A DNA stretch of 64,000 nucleotides, from contig PGXY01000009.1 in NCBI GenBank assembly GCA_002839375.1, forward strand, positions 128,080 through 192,079, written 5' to 3'. Origin of the DNA: Spirochaetae bacterium HGW-Spirochaetae-1 (GTDB lineage: Bacteria; Spirochaetota; UBA4802; UBA5550). Each line of letters starts with the position of its first letter. The first letter of the stretch is position 1. The translations under genes and the position numbers were made by a program. Under the pieces are notes generated by a model, which saw only the letters and a list, made by a program, of their open reading frames with translations, ran no database searches and was not told the origin of the DNA. Below, in pieces: positions 23,686 to 32,775 of the stretch.

Positions 23686-25758
23686 ATGAAAATAAGCAAA
23701 TCGGCTCTCAGCGGAATCATTATTTTTCACATACCGGATCTTCTTCTCATGTTCCTGTTTTTTTATCTGCTCTTCCACTGGCATGTCTACATTGTCAGCA
23801 TGTTTCCCTATATTCTGGGTGGTATTATATTTTTCGTAATTCTCCGTATGCTGATAATCGTTGCCACAGGGAGATATTTTTATTCCAGCCGGGTCGGCAT
23901 TATAAAAGATATAATAAATGAATTCAAAAAGGGACGGTTTGTTTCGCAGGATAAATACAAGGAAATAGCCGGTGATGATGAGTTCGCCCTGGCCCTGAAA
24001 GAACTGGTCATGGTGGGGAAGCATCTGGATAATATCGTTACGTCCCAGCGCGATGAGATAGATAAATTTCATGAGCTGTACAACAATATTGTTTTCTCTA
24101 TCAGTTCTTACTTCATTGTCATGGATGACGACAATACCATCATTTTCGCCAACGAGGGTTTTTGTAAAAAATTTCAGCTCGATGTGGATGAAATGGCGGG
24201 GAAGAGCATCGAGGATATTTTCTATTTCGTAAACGCACGGCTTAAGGGCGGAATCGTAAAAGCAAAGACCGACGGTACGTCGGTGATACTGGAAAAAACG
24301 CATCTACTCTCGGTGAATAAGGTGTCAATTATTGCCGATATAAAAATTTCCAACATCTATATCCAGGGCAGGAATCAGATCATGCTCATCATAGATGATG
24401 TGACCAATAAGCTCCGCAAGGATTACCAGATTTCGCTCATGAGCCAGATTTCCGAATCAATACAGAGTGATGTGGAAATAGAACGGGTCCTCTATACCAT
24501 TCTTACCGGCGTAACCTCAGGCTCCGGCCTGGGATTCAACCGAGCCATGCTTTTTCTTGTCGATGAGGATGAGAAGGCCCTGGTGGGGAAAATGGCCGTA
24601 GGTCCCGATTCCTTTGAGGAGGCAATACAGATATGGAGCACCACGCCGGCTGCCGGTGTGCTTCCGGTCAAAGATGATATCCTCAACATCGAGAGCGGGA
24701 AAAGTCTCATGGATTCTGTTTTGAAATCAAAAATATTGCTCAATGAGAATAATATATTTATACGCACACTGATGAAAAAGGAGTTTGTGCATATCTATGA
24801 TGCCTTCACCGATCCCGGCGTGGATGATGGAATCAGAAAGATGATGGATGTGAAGGAATTCGTCGTGGTCCCCATCATTGCCGTTAACAGGGCCATAGGC
24901 ATAATCATTGTGGATAATAAGTTCAACCAGGTGCCAATAGGAAACGACAGTATCGAGCTGCTGAGCATATTCGCGTCACAGGCGGCGCTCTCTATTGAAA
25001 GTTATAATAATCTTGTTTCGGTCAAGAAGGAGATGCAGAAGATTTCACGCCGCCAGGATGCAATTGTTGAATCGGAAAAAATGGCAGCCGTTGGCCGTAT
25101 CGCAGCACATATCGCCCACGAGATTCGGAACCCCCTGGTCACCATGGGCGGTTATGCCAGGCGGATATCCCAACAGACCAGGGATATCCCCAAGGATGGC
25201 GTGAAAACCGGGGACAATATTAAAAAGGCAGCCCATATAATAATAAAGGAATCTGAACGGCTGGAAAAAATTCTTTCCAATGTAATGGACTTTACCAGGC
25301 CGTCAAAGTATATCAAGGAGTTCAATAATGTCAACGAGGTGGTGGTGGATACGGTGGAACTGCTGCGCAACCTCTTTCTTGAAAAGAAAATCATAATTGA
25401 TATTGATATGCAAGAGAATATTCCCCTGGTTAAATCCGATTTCAACCAGATGAAACAGGTCATGCTCAACCTGATCCAGAATGCCATTGATGCCACGCCG
25501 GCAGGGGGCAGTATAAACATCATCACCGAGAATGATTCACAGTTTGTCGCTATCAGAGTTCAGGATACGGGCATCGGGATCGACCAGGAGGATCCCGACA
25601 TAGTCTTCGAACCCTTCTATACAACGAAGGTCACCGGCGTGGGACTGGGACTTGCCAATGTGAAAAAAATCATTAAGGACCATAACGGCTCCATCGAGGT
25701 GAGTAACCGTGAAAATTCCGGTGCCGAATTTATCGTGAAGCTGCCCATTCCCTTGTAA
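23686..25758 (+). CDS. Membrane-associated PAS-GAF histidine kinase
   Basis: A 690-residue sensor kinase. Two transmembrane helices lie near the N terminus (about 10-32 and 38-62), followed by a HAMP-like linker, a PAS domain (about 135-240), a GAF domain (about 255-440), a HisKA domain with phospho-accepting His478 in HIAHEIRNPL, and a HATPase domain (about 575-690) with LIQNAIDAT, DTGIGI and GVGLGLANV motifs. The TM hairpin has almost no periplasmic loop, so the input is probably intracellular or within the membrane. The response regulator 215 bases downstream is the likely partner. A TATAAT at 23621-23626 may be the -10 box. Confidence 0.92.
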   Translation: MKISKSALSGIIIFHIPDLLLMFLFFYLLFHWHVYIVSMFPYILGGIIFFVILRMLIIVATGRYFYSSRVGIIKDIINEFKKGRFVSQDKYKEIAGDDEFALALKELVMVGKHLDNIVTSQRDEIDKFHELYNNIVFSISSYFIVMDDDNTIIFANEGFCKKFQLDVDEMAGKSIEDIFYFVNARLKGGIVKAKTDGTSVILEKTHLLSVNKVSIIADIKISNIYIQGRNQIMLIIDDVTNKLRKDYQISLMSQISESIQSDVEIERVLYTILTGVTSGSGLGFNRAMLFLVDEDEKALVGKMAVGPDSFEEAIQIWSTTPAAGVLPVKDDILNIESGKSLMDSVLKSKILLNENNIFIRTLMKKEFVHIYDAFTDPGVDDGIRKMMDVKEFVVVPIIAVNRAIGIIIVDNKFNQVPIGNDSIELLSIFASQAALSIESYNNLVSVKKEMQKISRRQDAIVESEKMAAVGRIAAHIAHEIRNPLVTMGGYARRISQQTRDIPKDGVKTGDNIKKAAHIIIKESERLEKILSNVMDFTRPSKYIKEFNNVNEVVVDTVELLRNLFLEKKIIIDIDMQENIPLVKSDFNQMKQVMLNLIQNAIDATPAGGSINIITENDSQFVAIRVQDTGIGIDQEDPDIVFEPFYTTKVTGVGLGLANVKKIIKDHNGSIEVSNRENSGAEFIVKLPIPL

Positions 25759-25973
25759 TCAGGGGAGCGGTTCTTCATGTATTTTCAAAAAAAGTGTTGA
25801 AATAATCAAACTTTTATGTCACAATTTTTATCTATACCGGTATTGTGAAATTTTAAAATTACTAAAAACGGGACTGAACCCTTTTGTGGTTTTAAGGCAT
25901 AAATTCTCGGGAATGAAATAAAACGAATCATATGAAAATGTCCCGGTCAAATCACCAGGGAGGTGTGTCGGCA

Positions 25974-26336
25974 ATGAGTAAAATATTGATAGTCGAAGAT
26001 GAACAGCATCAGAGAGAACTCTATGCCATGGAGTTGCAGGATGAGGGTTATGAGGTGGAACAGGCTTCTAACGGTAAGGAGGGCGTGGAGAAAGTAAAAT
26101 CCAATAAATATGATCTGGTTATAATGGATATCAGAATGCCCGAAATGGATGGTATTGAGGCCCTGGGGAAGATATTATCGCGCGATAAAAAAATCCCCAT
26201 TATTATTTATACCGCCTATTCAAATTATAAAAGCAATTTCATGACCTGGACAGCCGATGCCTATATCACAAAATCATCCAACCTTGATGAGCTGAAAGAC
26301 AAGATCCGCGAGATATTATCAACACGTTCAGCGTGA
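25974..26336 (+). CDS. Single-domain response regulator
   Basis: A 120-residue CheY-like receiver. Its acidic pair is in VEDEQHQ, the phospho-acceptor is Asp51 in VIMDIRMPEMDG, Thr lies in IYTAYS, and the conserved Lys in YITKSSN. No output domain. ATG 25974 is supported by GGGAGG ten bases upstream; an in-frame ATG at 25932 lies too far from any ribosome site. It lies directly downstream of the PAS-GAF kinase, separated by a 215-base spacer, so it is the probable target of that kinase. It faces the queD gene tail to tail. Confidence 0.9.
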   Translation: MSKILIVEDEQHQRELYAMELQDEGYEVEQASNGKEGVEKVKSNKYDLVIMDIRMPEMDGIEALGKILSRDKKIPIIIYTAYSNYKSNFMTWTADAYITKSSNLDELKDKIREILSTRSA

Positions 26337-26386
26337 CGAATTCGGAAGAATGAATCATTTTATAACCTGACTGGTTAGACGAAGCA

Positions 26387-26761
26387 TCATGGGATATAGG
26401 TGCAACGTGACGTATCTGATTCCCAGACCGTCAGGGAATGAAGCTGGATCGGCGGTGATATTTCCGCAAGTTTTTCCAAGATCAATCCCGCAATAAATTC
26501 TGCAAGATTCTCCGAACTGGGATTTTCTTTGTCAAAGGGAGGCACATCATTTATATTTTTGTGATCCAGGATGGAGAGTATTTCTTTCAGCATTTTTTTC
26601 AGATCATGAAAATCAATGAGAAGTCCTATACCGTTGAGCGTTTCACCCTTCACCGTCAGTTCAACCTTCCAGTTATGGCCGTGAAGATTTTCACACTTTC
26701 CCCGGTATCCCCGAAGCTGATGCGCCGATGCGAAACTGTCTTCAATGGTTAAGAGGTACAT
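26387..26761 (-). CDS. queD: 6-carboxy-5,6,7,8-tetrahydropterin synthase family protein
   Basis: A 124-residue member of the PTPS/QueD family. QueD converts 7,8-dihydroneopterin triphosphate to 6-carboxytetrahydropterin in the making of the modified tRNA base queuosine. The zinc ligands His14, His27 and His29 and catalytic Cys23 are visible in FASAHQL...C-x3-HGHNW; a Glu in the C-terminal TVWESD segment completes the site. No other queuosine gene is close by, so a biopterin-type role cannot be excluded. It sits 34 bases downstream of the DegT-fold gene on the same strand, which suggests joint transcription. Confidence 0.88.
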   Translation of the reverse strand: MYLLTIEDSFASAHQLRGYRGKCENLHGHNWKVELTVKGETLNGIGLLIDFHDLKKMLKEILSILDHKNINDVPPFDKENPSSENLAEFIAGLILEKLAEISPPIQLHSLTVWESDTSRCTYIP

Positions 26762-26795
26762 TGATTTCTCCTTATCACAAGCCTGTCTGCAGATG

Positions 26796-27830
26796 TTATA
26801 TGAAACTCGCTAACAGCCGGGCTATTCTTTCTATCTCTTTTTTTGTTAGTGTAGGATAGAGGGGGATAGTATACAATTTTTTTGATAAACGGTCACTGTT
26901 GGGATAATCGAGTCCCCGGTATCCCATGAGAGCGTGGAGGGGCGTTTCAATGGGGCGTATGGTTTCGATGCCGTTTTTTTTCCAGTATTTGACAACTTTC
27001 TCACCCGAGGAGTCAAACAAGACCGGGAAGGACTGGTACGCAAATCCTTCATTGAAGGGCATTGGTGCCTTGTGGGATGTGATGCGTAATGCATCACTGT
27101 ATTTTCGGGCAATTTCTCTTCTTCTTTTAAGGAACTCTTTTAGTTTCATCATCTGAGATATGCCCATGGCTCCCTGGATATCCGTCATGGCATATTCATA
27201 GTTGACGGTGGTTTCATTGTTACCTCTGAAATCTCTCATGGTTGAAAAATACTTGGTGTTATTGGTGAGGATCATACCACCGTTTCCCGTCGTTATTATC
27301 ATGGAAGGTGCAAAAGAAATAACCGCGAAAGAAGGGGTCGATCCTGCGGGGTGTTCATTGTTTTCCGTGCCTATGGCATGGGAAATGTCCTCAATGATGG
27401 GGATGGTCAGATCTGCCAGCTCGTCAAGGGGGAAATGGAATCCGAAGGTATGCCCTACAATTATTGCCTTTGTGTTTTCAGTTATACAGGCTTTGATTTG
27501 TGCGGAAGAGGGGAATAGGGAATTTTCGTCGTTGTCCACCAGAACCGGTTTACCGCCCAGGATGGACAGAGCATTGTAAGGTGCCATGTAAGAAAAGGAA
27601 GGCATGATGACCTCACTGTTTGCATCTATCTGGAGGGCCTGAAAAATGAGGTGATATGCTGCTGTCACGGAACTGGTGGCCAAGGCAAATTTAAGGCCTG
27701 TCATTTCACTCATGGTCTGTTCAAATGTTTTTACCGGCCCTCCCGTGTTTAACTCGTCATGAATAAGGCAGTCGAGAACGCCTTCAAGCTCACGGCGCGT
27801 AATAGTCGGTTTGTTTGATACTATCTTCAT
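26796..27830 (-). CDS. DegT/DnrJ/EryC1/StrS-fold protein without the PLP lysine
   Basis: This 344-residue protein has the fold of the sugar aminotransferases that make amino sugars for surface polysaccharides. Conserved landmarks are ATSSVTAAYHL near 51-61, MPSFSY at 76-81, and the PLP-ring Asp148 with His151 (IIEDISHAIG). The motif that should hold the Schiff-base lysine (S-F-x-P-x-K-x-x-T-x-G-x-G-G) reads SFAPSMIITTGNGG: Met177 replaces the lysine, encoded by ATG at 27302-27300. Normal transamination is therefore unlikely. ColD-type dehydratases have His at this position, not Met. The start at 27830 is favoured over 27878 by homologous length, but no good ribosome site is seen. It is upstream of queD. 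Confidence 0.85.
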   Translation of the reverse strand: MKIVSNKPTITRRELEGVLDCLIHDELNTGGPVKTFEQTMSEMTGLKFALATSSVTAAYHLIFQALQIDANSEVIMPSFSYMAPYNALSILGGKPVLVDNDENSLFPSSAQIKACITENTKAIIVGHTFGFHFPLDELADLTIPIIEDISHAIGTENNEHPAGSTPSFAVISFAPSMIITTGNGGMILTNNTKYFSTMRDFRGNNETTVNYEYAMTDIQGAMGISQMMKLKEFLKRRREIARKYSDALRITSHKAPMPFNEGFAYQSFPVLFDSSGEKVVKYWKKNGIETIRPIETPLHALMGYRGLDYPNSDRLSKKLYTIPLYPTLTKKEIERIARLLASFI

Positions 27831-28035
27831 GTTTTTTAACTCTGTCCCCTTCCTGGAATCTGAATTCTGAATTCTCAATTCTTCTCGCGTGAGGTCAACA
27901 ATTTTTGATCGACCCCGGGTATTTATTTGCGATTTCCATTGATCTGATTTATTAGCTATACATTAATTTAGTATTAAAGTCTCATGAAAATATATCCGAT
28001 AACAAACATATAGAAATCGGTTGGAGGTTACTCAG

Positions 28036-28953
28036 ATGAATAAAATGCTGAAAGGAATGGCAACAGTAATAATGATCGTTTTTGCCATGGTGATCCTTAC
28101 GGGATGCACGCCGGGAAAAACACAGTTAAAGAAAACTGTTAATAATAATAATCAGCAGCGGGAATACGCTAAGGTGGATGAGTTGGGCTTTGACGAAGAG
28201 AATTCTTCCTTCGGAGATGATATGCCCGTGGTAAATGAATCCAGTGTTGATAAAGGGAAAAACAATGACTATGACGATCCTGATGCTTCAGCGCGGAGCA
28301 GGCAGGATTCGGAAAAATATTTCCAAAAGGGACTTGCTTCATGGTATGGCAGGGAATTCCATGGGAAAATAACCGCTTCAGGTGAGCGGTTCAATATGAA
28401 TGAATATACCGCTGCGCACAGAACACTTCCCTTCGGAACCATTGTTCAGGTAAAAAATCTGGAAAACGGTAAAACAGTAAAAGTAAAAATCAATGACCGT
28501 GGTCCCTACAAGGGAAACCGAATTATTGATCTTTCCTACAATGCCGCAAGAAGTTTAGAGATAGTCAGACAGGGCCAGGGCATGGTGGAAATAACCATAC
28601 TTAAAAAAGGTATGGAAAATCCCAGGGATAATGCGTATATCCAGGATCAGAAAGCAAATTCCAATGTTGAACCCGTTGTCGATGAATATTATGACAATGA
28701 TAAGTCCGGAAGGGACCAGTATTCAGGAACCGGTAGTGGAAATCTGTCACTTCAGGCCGGTGCTTTTTATTCCAGAAGAAATGCTGATAAATTAAAAGAA
28801 AAGATCGAGTCACTGACTAATCTGTCCGTTATTGTCGAATCCGATGGCGATATGCATAAAGTTCGAATTAATGGTGTTTTGGATAGAAGAGAAGCCAATA
28901 AATTGAAAAAAATACTTGCCAACGAGAATATTCCTTCCTTTATAATTGAGTGA
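28036..28953 (+). CDS. rlpA: RlpA-like lytic transglycosylase lipoprotein with SPOR domain
   Basis: A 305-residue lipoprotein with lipobox LTGC at about residues 22-25. An acidic, Asn-rich linker leads to the double-psi beta-barrel domain (about 95-190: GLASWYG, then the ASGE and TAAHRTLPFG motifs and KINDRGPY), typical of RlpA, which cuts peptidoglycan strands lacking stem peptides. The C-terminal SPOR domain (about 230-305) binds such naked glycans at division septa. GGAGGT seven to eight bases upstream sets the ATG at 28036. It is divergent from the DegT-fold gene and ends before a terminator hairpin and tRNA-Thr. Confidence 0.94.
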   Translation: MNKMLKGMATVIMIVFAMVILTGCTPGKTQLKKTVNNNNQQREYAKVDELGFDEENSSFGDDMPVVNESSVDKGKNNDYDDPDASARSRQDSEKYFQKGLASWYGREFHGKITASGERFNMNEYTAAHRTLPFGTIVQVKNLENGKTVKVKINDRGPYKGNRIIDLSYNAARSLEIVRQGQGMVEITILKKGMENPRDNAYIQDQKANSNVEPVVDEYYDNDKSGRDQYSGTGSGNLSLQAGAFYSRRNADKLKEKIESLTNLSVIVESDGDMHKVRINGVLDRREANKLKKILANENIPSFIIE

Positions 28954-28996
28954 TTCAAAAAAAAGGAATTATCTCAATAAACTATCATCGAAATAT

Positions 28997-29030
28997 CGGG
29001 GGAATGACATGATGAGATGTTATTTCCCCG
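28997..29030 (+). terminator. Hairpin terminator after rlpA
   Basis: CGGGGGAATGACAT (28997-29010) pairs with ATGTTATTTCCCCG (29017-29030), 14 pairs including two G-T wobbles, around loop GATGAG; TGTTT follows. It separates rlpA from the tRNA-Thr unit. Confidence 0.6.
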
Positions 29031-29088
29031 TGTTTAACCGCTATTAAAAAGGTGGGCCGTATTAATTTGTCAATAGCTGAAAATTTCA

Positions 29089-29117
29089 TTGACAAAAAAA
29101 GGGTTGTTTCAAATACT
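29089..29117 (+). promoter_or_regulatory. Promoter of tRNA-Thr
   Basis: TTGACA (29089-29094), 17 bases, then AATACT (29112-29117). The tRNA begins 22 bases after the -10 box, the spacing expected for a stable RNA promoter. A GC-containing stretch lies around the predicted start. Confidence 0.6.
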
Positions 29118-29139
29118 TCACCCTGCTTTTCCCACACAG

Positions 29140-29212
29140 GCCCACGTAGCTCAGTCGGTAGAGCATTTGCATGGTAAGCAAAAGGTCACCAGTTCGATTC
29201 TGGTCGTGGGCT
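29140..29212 (+). tRNA. tRNA-Thr(GGU)
   Basis: A 73-base cloverleaf: acceptor GCCCACG (29140-29146) with CGTGGGC (29205-29211), D-arm GCTC/GAGC, anticodon arm TTTGC/GCAAA with loop ATGGTAA (anticodon GGT, decoding ACC and ACU), five-base variable loop and T-arm CCAGT/CTGG with loop TTCGATT. Discriminator T; no CCA encoded. Confidence 0.95.
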
Positions 29213-29454
29213 CATCCTTGTATTGTTTTTGTAATATAAGGGAGCCGCTATAAATTACATTTTAGATATTCCCTGGTGGGCATGAAGAGGATAAAATCAG
29301 ATTTTCCCATTATTCTAGAAATGAAAGATCTGATATAACGGCAGCCATATGATTAATATGGTTTGTAGATATTATTTTTAGCAAAAATGCTTGACTGAAA
29401 TCAAGCAGGTTATAGTTTGCACTAGCTTTATAATGGTATAAGGTAGGGAACGGT

Positions 29455-29607
29455 ATGCGTGACATAATATTATTGGCCTGTCAGGACTGCAAGAGAAGGA
29501 ATTATTCTGTTACAAAGAATAAAAAGAACCAGACCGGTAAACTTGAAGTGAAAAAATACTGTAAGTTTTGCAACAAACATACAAATCATAAGGAAACGAA
29601 GGCATAA
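29455..29607 (+). CDS. rpmG: Ribosomal protein bL33
   Basis: A 50-residue large-subunit protein of the zinc-binding type: Cys9 and Cys12 (CQDC) and Cys36 and Cys39 (CKFC) form the ligand pairs, and the sequence between them is basic. GGTAGGG lies before the ATG. The product has the usual length. It starts the rpmG-secE-nusG-rplK series, the common bacterial order; secE follows after 36 bases. TTGACT at 29391 with TATAGT downstream may be promoter elements, but their spacing is short. Confidence 0.95.
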   Translation: MRDIILLACQDCKRRNYSVTKNKKNQTGKLEVKKYCKFCNKHTNHKETKA

Positions 29608-29643
29608 AAGCACTCCATTCTACTAATATACGGGTAAAATCTG

Positions 29644-29826
29644 GTGAAAAAAGCAATACAGTTTGTTAAAGAAGCAAAAGATGAATTAAAAAAAGTAACC
29701 TGGCCTGAAAGGGATGAGGTGACCAGTTTTACCGGTGTTGTAGTTGTCACAGTTGTCGCTATTTCGCTTTTTTTGTGGTTTGTAGATTCTGCCTTGATGG
29801 TACTGATTAAAACGGTGATGAAATAA
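29644..29826 (+). CDS. secE: Preprotein translocase subunit SecE
   Basis: A 60-residue single-span inner-membrane protein that clamps the two halves of SecY in the translocon. The amphipathic N-terminal part with the conserved ELKKVTWPERDEV motif is followed by one transmembrane helix (about 31-52). This is the minimal form, without the two extra helices of E. coli SecE. The start codon is GTG. nusG follows after two bases. Confidence 0.95.
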   Translation: MKKAIQFVKEAKDELKKVTWPERDEVTSFTGVVVVTVVAISLFLWFVDSALMVLIKTVMK

Positions 29827-29828
29827 AT

Positions 29829-30470
29829 ATGGCAAAAGAATGGTATGTTCTGCATACGTTTTCCGGTTACGAGAACAAGGTAAAACTTGCTCTTGAAAAA
29901 ATGCTCGAGGCTTCCAGAAATCAGCAGCAAATTGAATCATCGGGAGGGCAGTATTCCGGCGAGAATTACAGAGACAAGAGCAGCCATTTTTTGCATGACA
30001 TCCTGTTTCAGGGAAGAATACCGACTATTGATGTGCCTGAAGTAAAAGATGGTAAAAGAAAGGTAAAATCCAAGAAGTTTTTGCCTGGCTATATCCTCCT
30101 TGAGATTGACCTGATTGATAATGAATCATGGGTTCTTGTCTGGAGCAAGATAAAAAAAATTCAGGGTGCCACGGGATTTGTAGGAACATACGGAACTGAA
30201 TTGAAAAGCACCTTGCCGAAATCGCTCACGCGGGAAGAGGTAAATTCCCTCTTCGATCAGATGGGAGAACAGAAAACAAAAGAAAAGGCCTCCCTTGTTA
30301 TGGATTTCAATGTGGGAGAGCATATAAAAGTAATTGACGGTCCATTCAACAATTTCAGCGGCATCGTTGAGGAAGTATTTCCCGAGAAGGGTCGGTTGCG
30401 GGTAAAGGTTGAAATATTCGGGAGAGGAACTCCTGTTGAGCTTGATTTCGTACAGGTCGGTAAGATATAA
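29829..30470 (+). CDS. nusG: Transcription termination/antitermination protein NusG
   Basis: A 213-residue NusG with the N-terminal NGN domain that binds RNA polymerase (WYVLHTFSGYENKV at the start, FLPGYILLEID in the middle) and a C-terminal KOW domain (about 155-213, VGEHIKVIDGPFNNFSG) that contacts NusE or Rho. Compared with the usual 175-185 residues there is an added segment at about 33-75, Gln-, Ser- and Lys-rich, inside the NGN domain. NusG proteins with insertions in this domain are known in several phyla. It is in the standard secE-nusG-rplK order. Confidence 0.96.
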   Translation: MAKEWYVLHTFSGYENKVKLALEKMLEASRNQQQIESSGGQYSGENYRDKSSHFLHDILFQGRIPTIDVPEVKDGKRKVKSKKFLPGYILLEIDLIDNESWVLVWSKIKKIQGATGFVGTYGTELKSTLPKSLTREEVNSLFDQMGEQKTKEKASLVMDFNVGEHIKVIDGPFNNFSGIVEEVFPEKGRLRVKVEIFGRGTPVELDFVQVGKI

Positions 30471-30496
30471 CGTGAATTTTTAAATTGAGGATTATT

Positions 30497-30937
30497 ATGG
30501 CACCCAAGAAAAAGAAAAAAAAGATAGTAACAGAGATTAAACTGCAAATACCCGGTGCACAGGCAAACCCTGCTCCCCCGGTTGGTCCTGCCCTTGGACA
30601 GCATGGTCTTAATATAATGGATTTCTGTAAGGCTTTTAATGACAGAACGAAGGATCAGCAGGGGACCATTCTTCCCGTTGTTATCAGCGTATACGAGGAT
30701 AGAACATATACTTTTATTATTAAAACACCTCCGGCGTCGGTATTGATAAAGACGTCTCTGAAGCTGGAGAAGGGATCCAGTGAGCCGCATAAGGATAAGG
30801 TGGGTAAAATCACCAGAGCGCAGCTTGAGGAAATTGCTAAAACAAAAATGCCCGATTTGAACGCCAATGATCTGGATGCCGCAGTTGCCATTATTGCCGG
30901 TACCGCTCATTCCATGGGCGTGGATGTGGCTGAGTAA
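30497..30937 (+). CDS. rplK: Ribosomal protein uL11
   Basis: A 146-residue component of the GTPase-associated centre on the 50S stalk base, which binds 23S rRNA and is needed for RelA and factor function. The N-terminal domain has the [20 protein letters not shown] signature with the prolines that form the thiostrepton pocket; the C-terminal domain binds rRNA. An extra Lys-rich stretch lies at residues 3-9. ATG 30497 is preceded by GAGG with a six-base gap. rplA follows. Confidence 0.97.
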   Translation: MAPKKKKKKIVTEIKLQIPGAQANPAPPVGPALGQHGLNIMDFCKAFNDRTKDQQGTILPVVISVYEDRTYTFIIKTPPASVLIKTSLKLEKGSSEPHKDKVGKITRAQLEEIAKTKMPDLNANDLDAAVAIIAGTAHSMGVDVAE

Positions 30938-30985
30938 GCTTGATATTATAAATACGTTCCGACTTATTGAGAAGAGGTTATTAAA

Positions 30986-31669
30986 ATGAAACGCGGGAAA
31001 AGAATTAAGGAAGCAAGGACACACGTTGATAAAACAAAGCTCTACAACCTTGATGAGGCCGTTGTCCTGATGAAGGAACTGAAATTCGCTAAATTTGACG
31101 AATCAATCGATGTTGCTGTAAAACTCGTTCATAAAAGCTATCAGAATGTTCGTGGTTCCGCCGTACTTCCTGCGGGAACAGGTAAAGAAAAAAAGGTTCT
31201 GGTAATATGCAAGGGTGACAAACAAAAGGAAGCTCTTGAAGCAGGAGCTGATTTTGTCGGCGGTGAAGAAATAATTGAAAAAATCCAGGGCGGATGGGTC
31301 GACTATCAGGCAGTCGTTGCAACTCCCGACATGATGAAGCTTGTGGGAAAATTGGGACAAGTACTGGGTCGTAAAGGACTTATGCCGAAACCCAAGGCTG
31401 GCACGGTAACGGATGATGTAAAAGGTATCGTAAAGGAACTGAAAGGTGGCCGGGTTGAATACCGGGCCGATAAAACCGGTGTAGTTCATATGATTGTCGG
31501 CAAGGTTTCATTTGAGGATAATTCCATCATGGACAATGTTAAGGCAATTTTTAATCAGATAGTAAAGGATAAGCCTTCCGATGCGAAGGGAAGCTATGTT
31601 AAATCGGTGCATATCAGTTCCACCATGGGTCCTGGTATAAAAATCAATCATAAGGGGATTGAACGATAA
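30986..31669 (+). CDS. rplA: Ribosomal protein uL1
   Basis: A 227-residue protein of the mobile L1 stalk, which helps move deacylated tRNA from the E site. The two-domain structure is clear, with the conserved [14 protein letters not shown] segment near the middle. In many bacteria L1 also represses translation of its own operon by binding the rplK leader; no clear binding site was identified here. A GAGAAGAGG site precedes the ATG. Its stop codon overlaps the rplJ start by one base, which implies translational coupling. Confidence 0.97.
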   Translation: MKRGKRIKEARTHVDKTKLYNLDEAVVLMKELKFAKFDESIDVAVKLVHKSYQNVRGSAVLPAGTGKEKKVLVICKGDKQKEALEAGADFVGGEEIIEKIQGGWVDYQAVVATPDMMKLVGKLGQVLGRKGLMPKPKAGTVTDDVKGIVKELKGGRVEYRADKTGVVHMIVGKVSFEDNSIMDNVKAIFNQIVKDKPSDAKGSYVKSVHISSTMGPGIKINHKGIER

Positions 31670-32184
31670 TGGTTAAGCAATATAAAATAGATGAAGTTGG
31701 TGTCCTTGTTTCTCAACTGAAGAATAAAAAAGACATTTTCCTTACTAATTATTCGGGAATAAAAGTGAAGGATCTCGGCGTTCTTCGCAGGAAACTTCGT
31801 GAAAAAAATGCAGACTATAAGGTTGTGAAAAACAGTCTTTTTAAGCGCGCACTTACCGATGTCGGTTATTCGGGAGTAGATGATTTTTTAAAGGGCCCCA
31901 TCGGTGTTGCCTTTGTTTCGGGCGATGTGGGAGAAATAGCCAAGATTCTCAAGGAATTCGGCGATGAACACGAAAAGTTCTCATATACAGCCGGTGTCAT
32001 TGATAACGTTGTGTACGGTACGGACCAGGTTAAGAAAATTGCGTCACTTCCTTCAAAAGAGGTGCTGCTTTCACAGACTATGTCAATGATAAATGCTCCT
32101 GCTTCTTACATAGCCATGGGCATGAATCAGATAATTGCCTCGTTGGCCAGGGGAATTAAAGCAGTTTCAGAAAAAAACAGCTAA
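31669..32184 (+). CDS. rplJ: Ribosomal protein uL10
   Basis: A 171-residue base of the ribosomal stalk; its C-terminal helix carries the L7/L12 dimers and its N-terminal domain binds 23S rRNA. The NYSGIKVKDLGVLRRKL region and KNSLFKRAL are typical. The start ATG overlaps the rplA stop (TAATG). The next gene, rplL, is 164 bases away, a wider gap than usual, which may hold a separate signal that lifts L12 output above L10. Confidence 0.96.
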   Translation: MVKQYKIDEVGVLVSQLKNKKDIFLTNYSGIKVKDLGVLRRKLREKNADYKVVKNSLFKRALTDVGYSGVDDFLKGPIGVAFVSGDVGEIAKILKEFGDEHEKFSYTAGVIDNVVYGTDQVKKIASLPSKEVLLSQTMSMINAPASYIAMGMNQIIASLARGIKAVSEKNS

Positions 32185-32348
32185 GGCTTGTTTATATAAT
32201 TAACAATATAAGGGTGTATTAAAGGTATCTTTTCCAGAAACGATGTAATTTTCACAATGGAATAAGTAACTTTCGATCCCTTTATAGGTTTTTACAGCTA
32301 AGACTGTATTAACTTGAAGAAATTCACTAAGTATAAAGGAGTAAAAAA
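32185..32348 (+). other. Spacer between rplJ and rplL
   Basis: 164 AT-rich bases with no supported ORF. No clear consensus promoter or hairpin was seen. The ribosome site AAAGGAG of rplL (from 32335) lies at its end. Confidence 0.3.
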
Positions 32349-32726
32349 ATGGCAAAACTTTCTATCGAAGAACTGTTGGATGCGATTGGCAGTTTAACTC
32401 TTGTTGAAGCTGCTGAGCTCGTAAAAGCGATGGAAGACAAGTTCGGCATTTCCGCTGCCGCTCCCGTCGCAGTCGCTGCAGGCGCACCTGCTGCTGCTGA
32501 AGCAGAAGAAGAAAAAACCGAATTCGATGTAATTCTCAAAGGTTTCGGTGATGCTAAGGTTGCTGTAATCAAAGAAGTTAGGGCGATTACCAATCTCGGT
32601 CTTAAAGAAGCAAAAGAGCTTGTTGAAGCCGGAAACAGTCCAGTAAAAGAAAAAGTATCAAAAGCAGAAGCTGAGGAAATCAAGAAGCAGCTTGAAGCTG
32701 CCGGAGCTACTGTTGAGATTAAGTAG
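32349..32726 (+). CDS. rplL: Ribosomal protein bL12
   Basis: This 125-residue acidic stalk protein is present in several copies per ribosome and recruits EF-G, EF-Tu and IF2. The N-terminal dimerisation domain (1-33), an Ala-rich hinge (34-55) and the C-terminal factor-binding domain ([12 protein letters not shown], then [14 protein letters not shown]) are all present. A strong AAAGGAG precedes the ATG. A terminator hairpin follows 50 bases after the stop and may act as an attenuator that makes less rpoBC than rplL. Confidence 0.98.
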   Translation: MAKLSIEELLDAIGSLTLVEAAELVKAMEDKFGISAAAPVAVAAGAPAAAEAEEEKTEFDVILKGFGDAKVAVIKEVRAITNLGLKEAKELVEAGNSPVKEKVSKAEAEEIKKQLEAAGATVEIK

Positions 32727-32775
32727 TTTGTTTGAAATAAAACATACAGTTTTTAAATTGTCCTACTTAACCACG

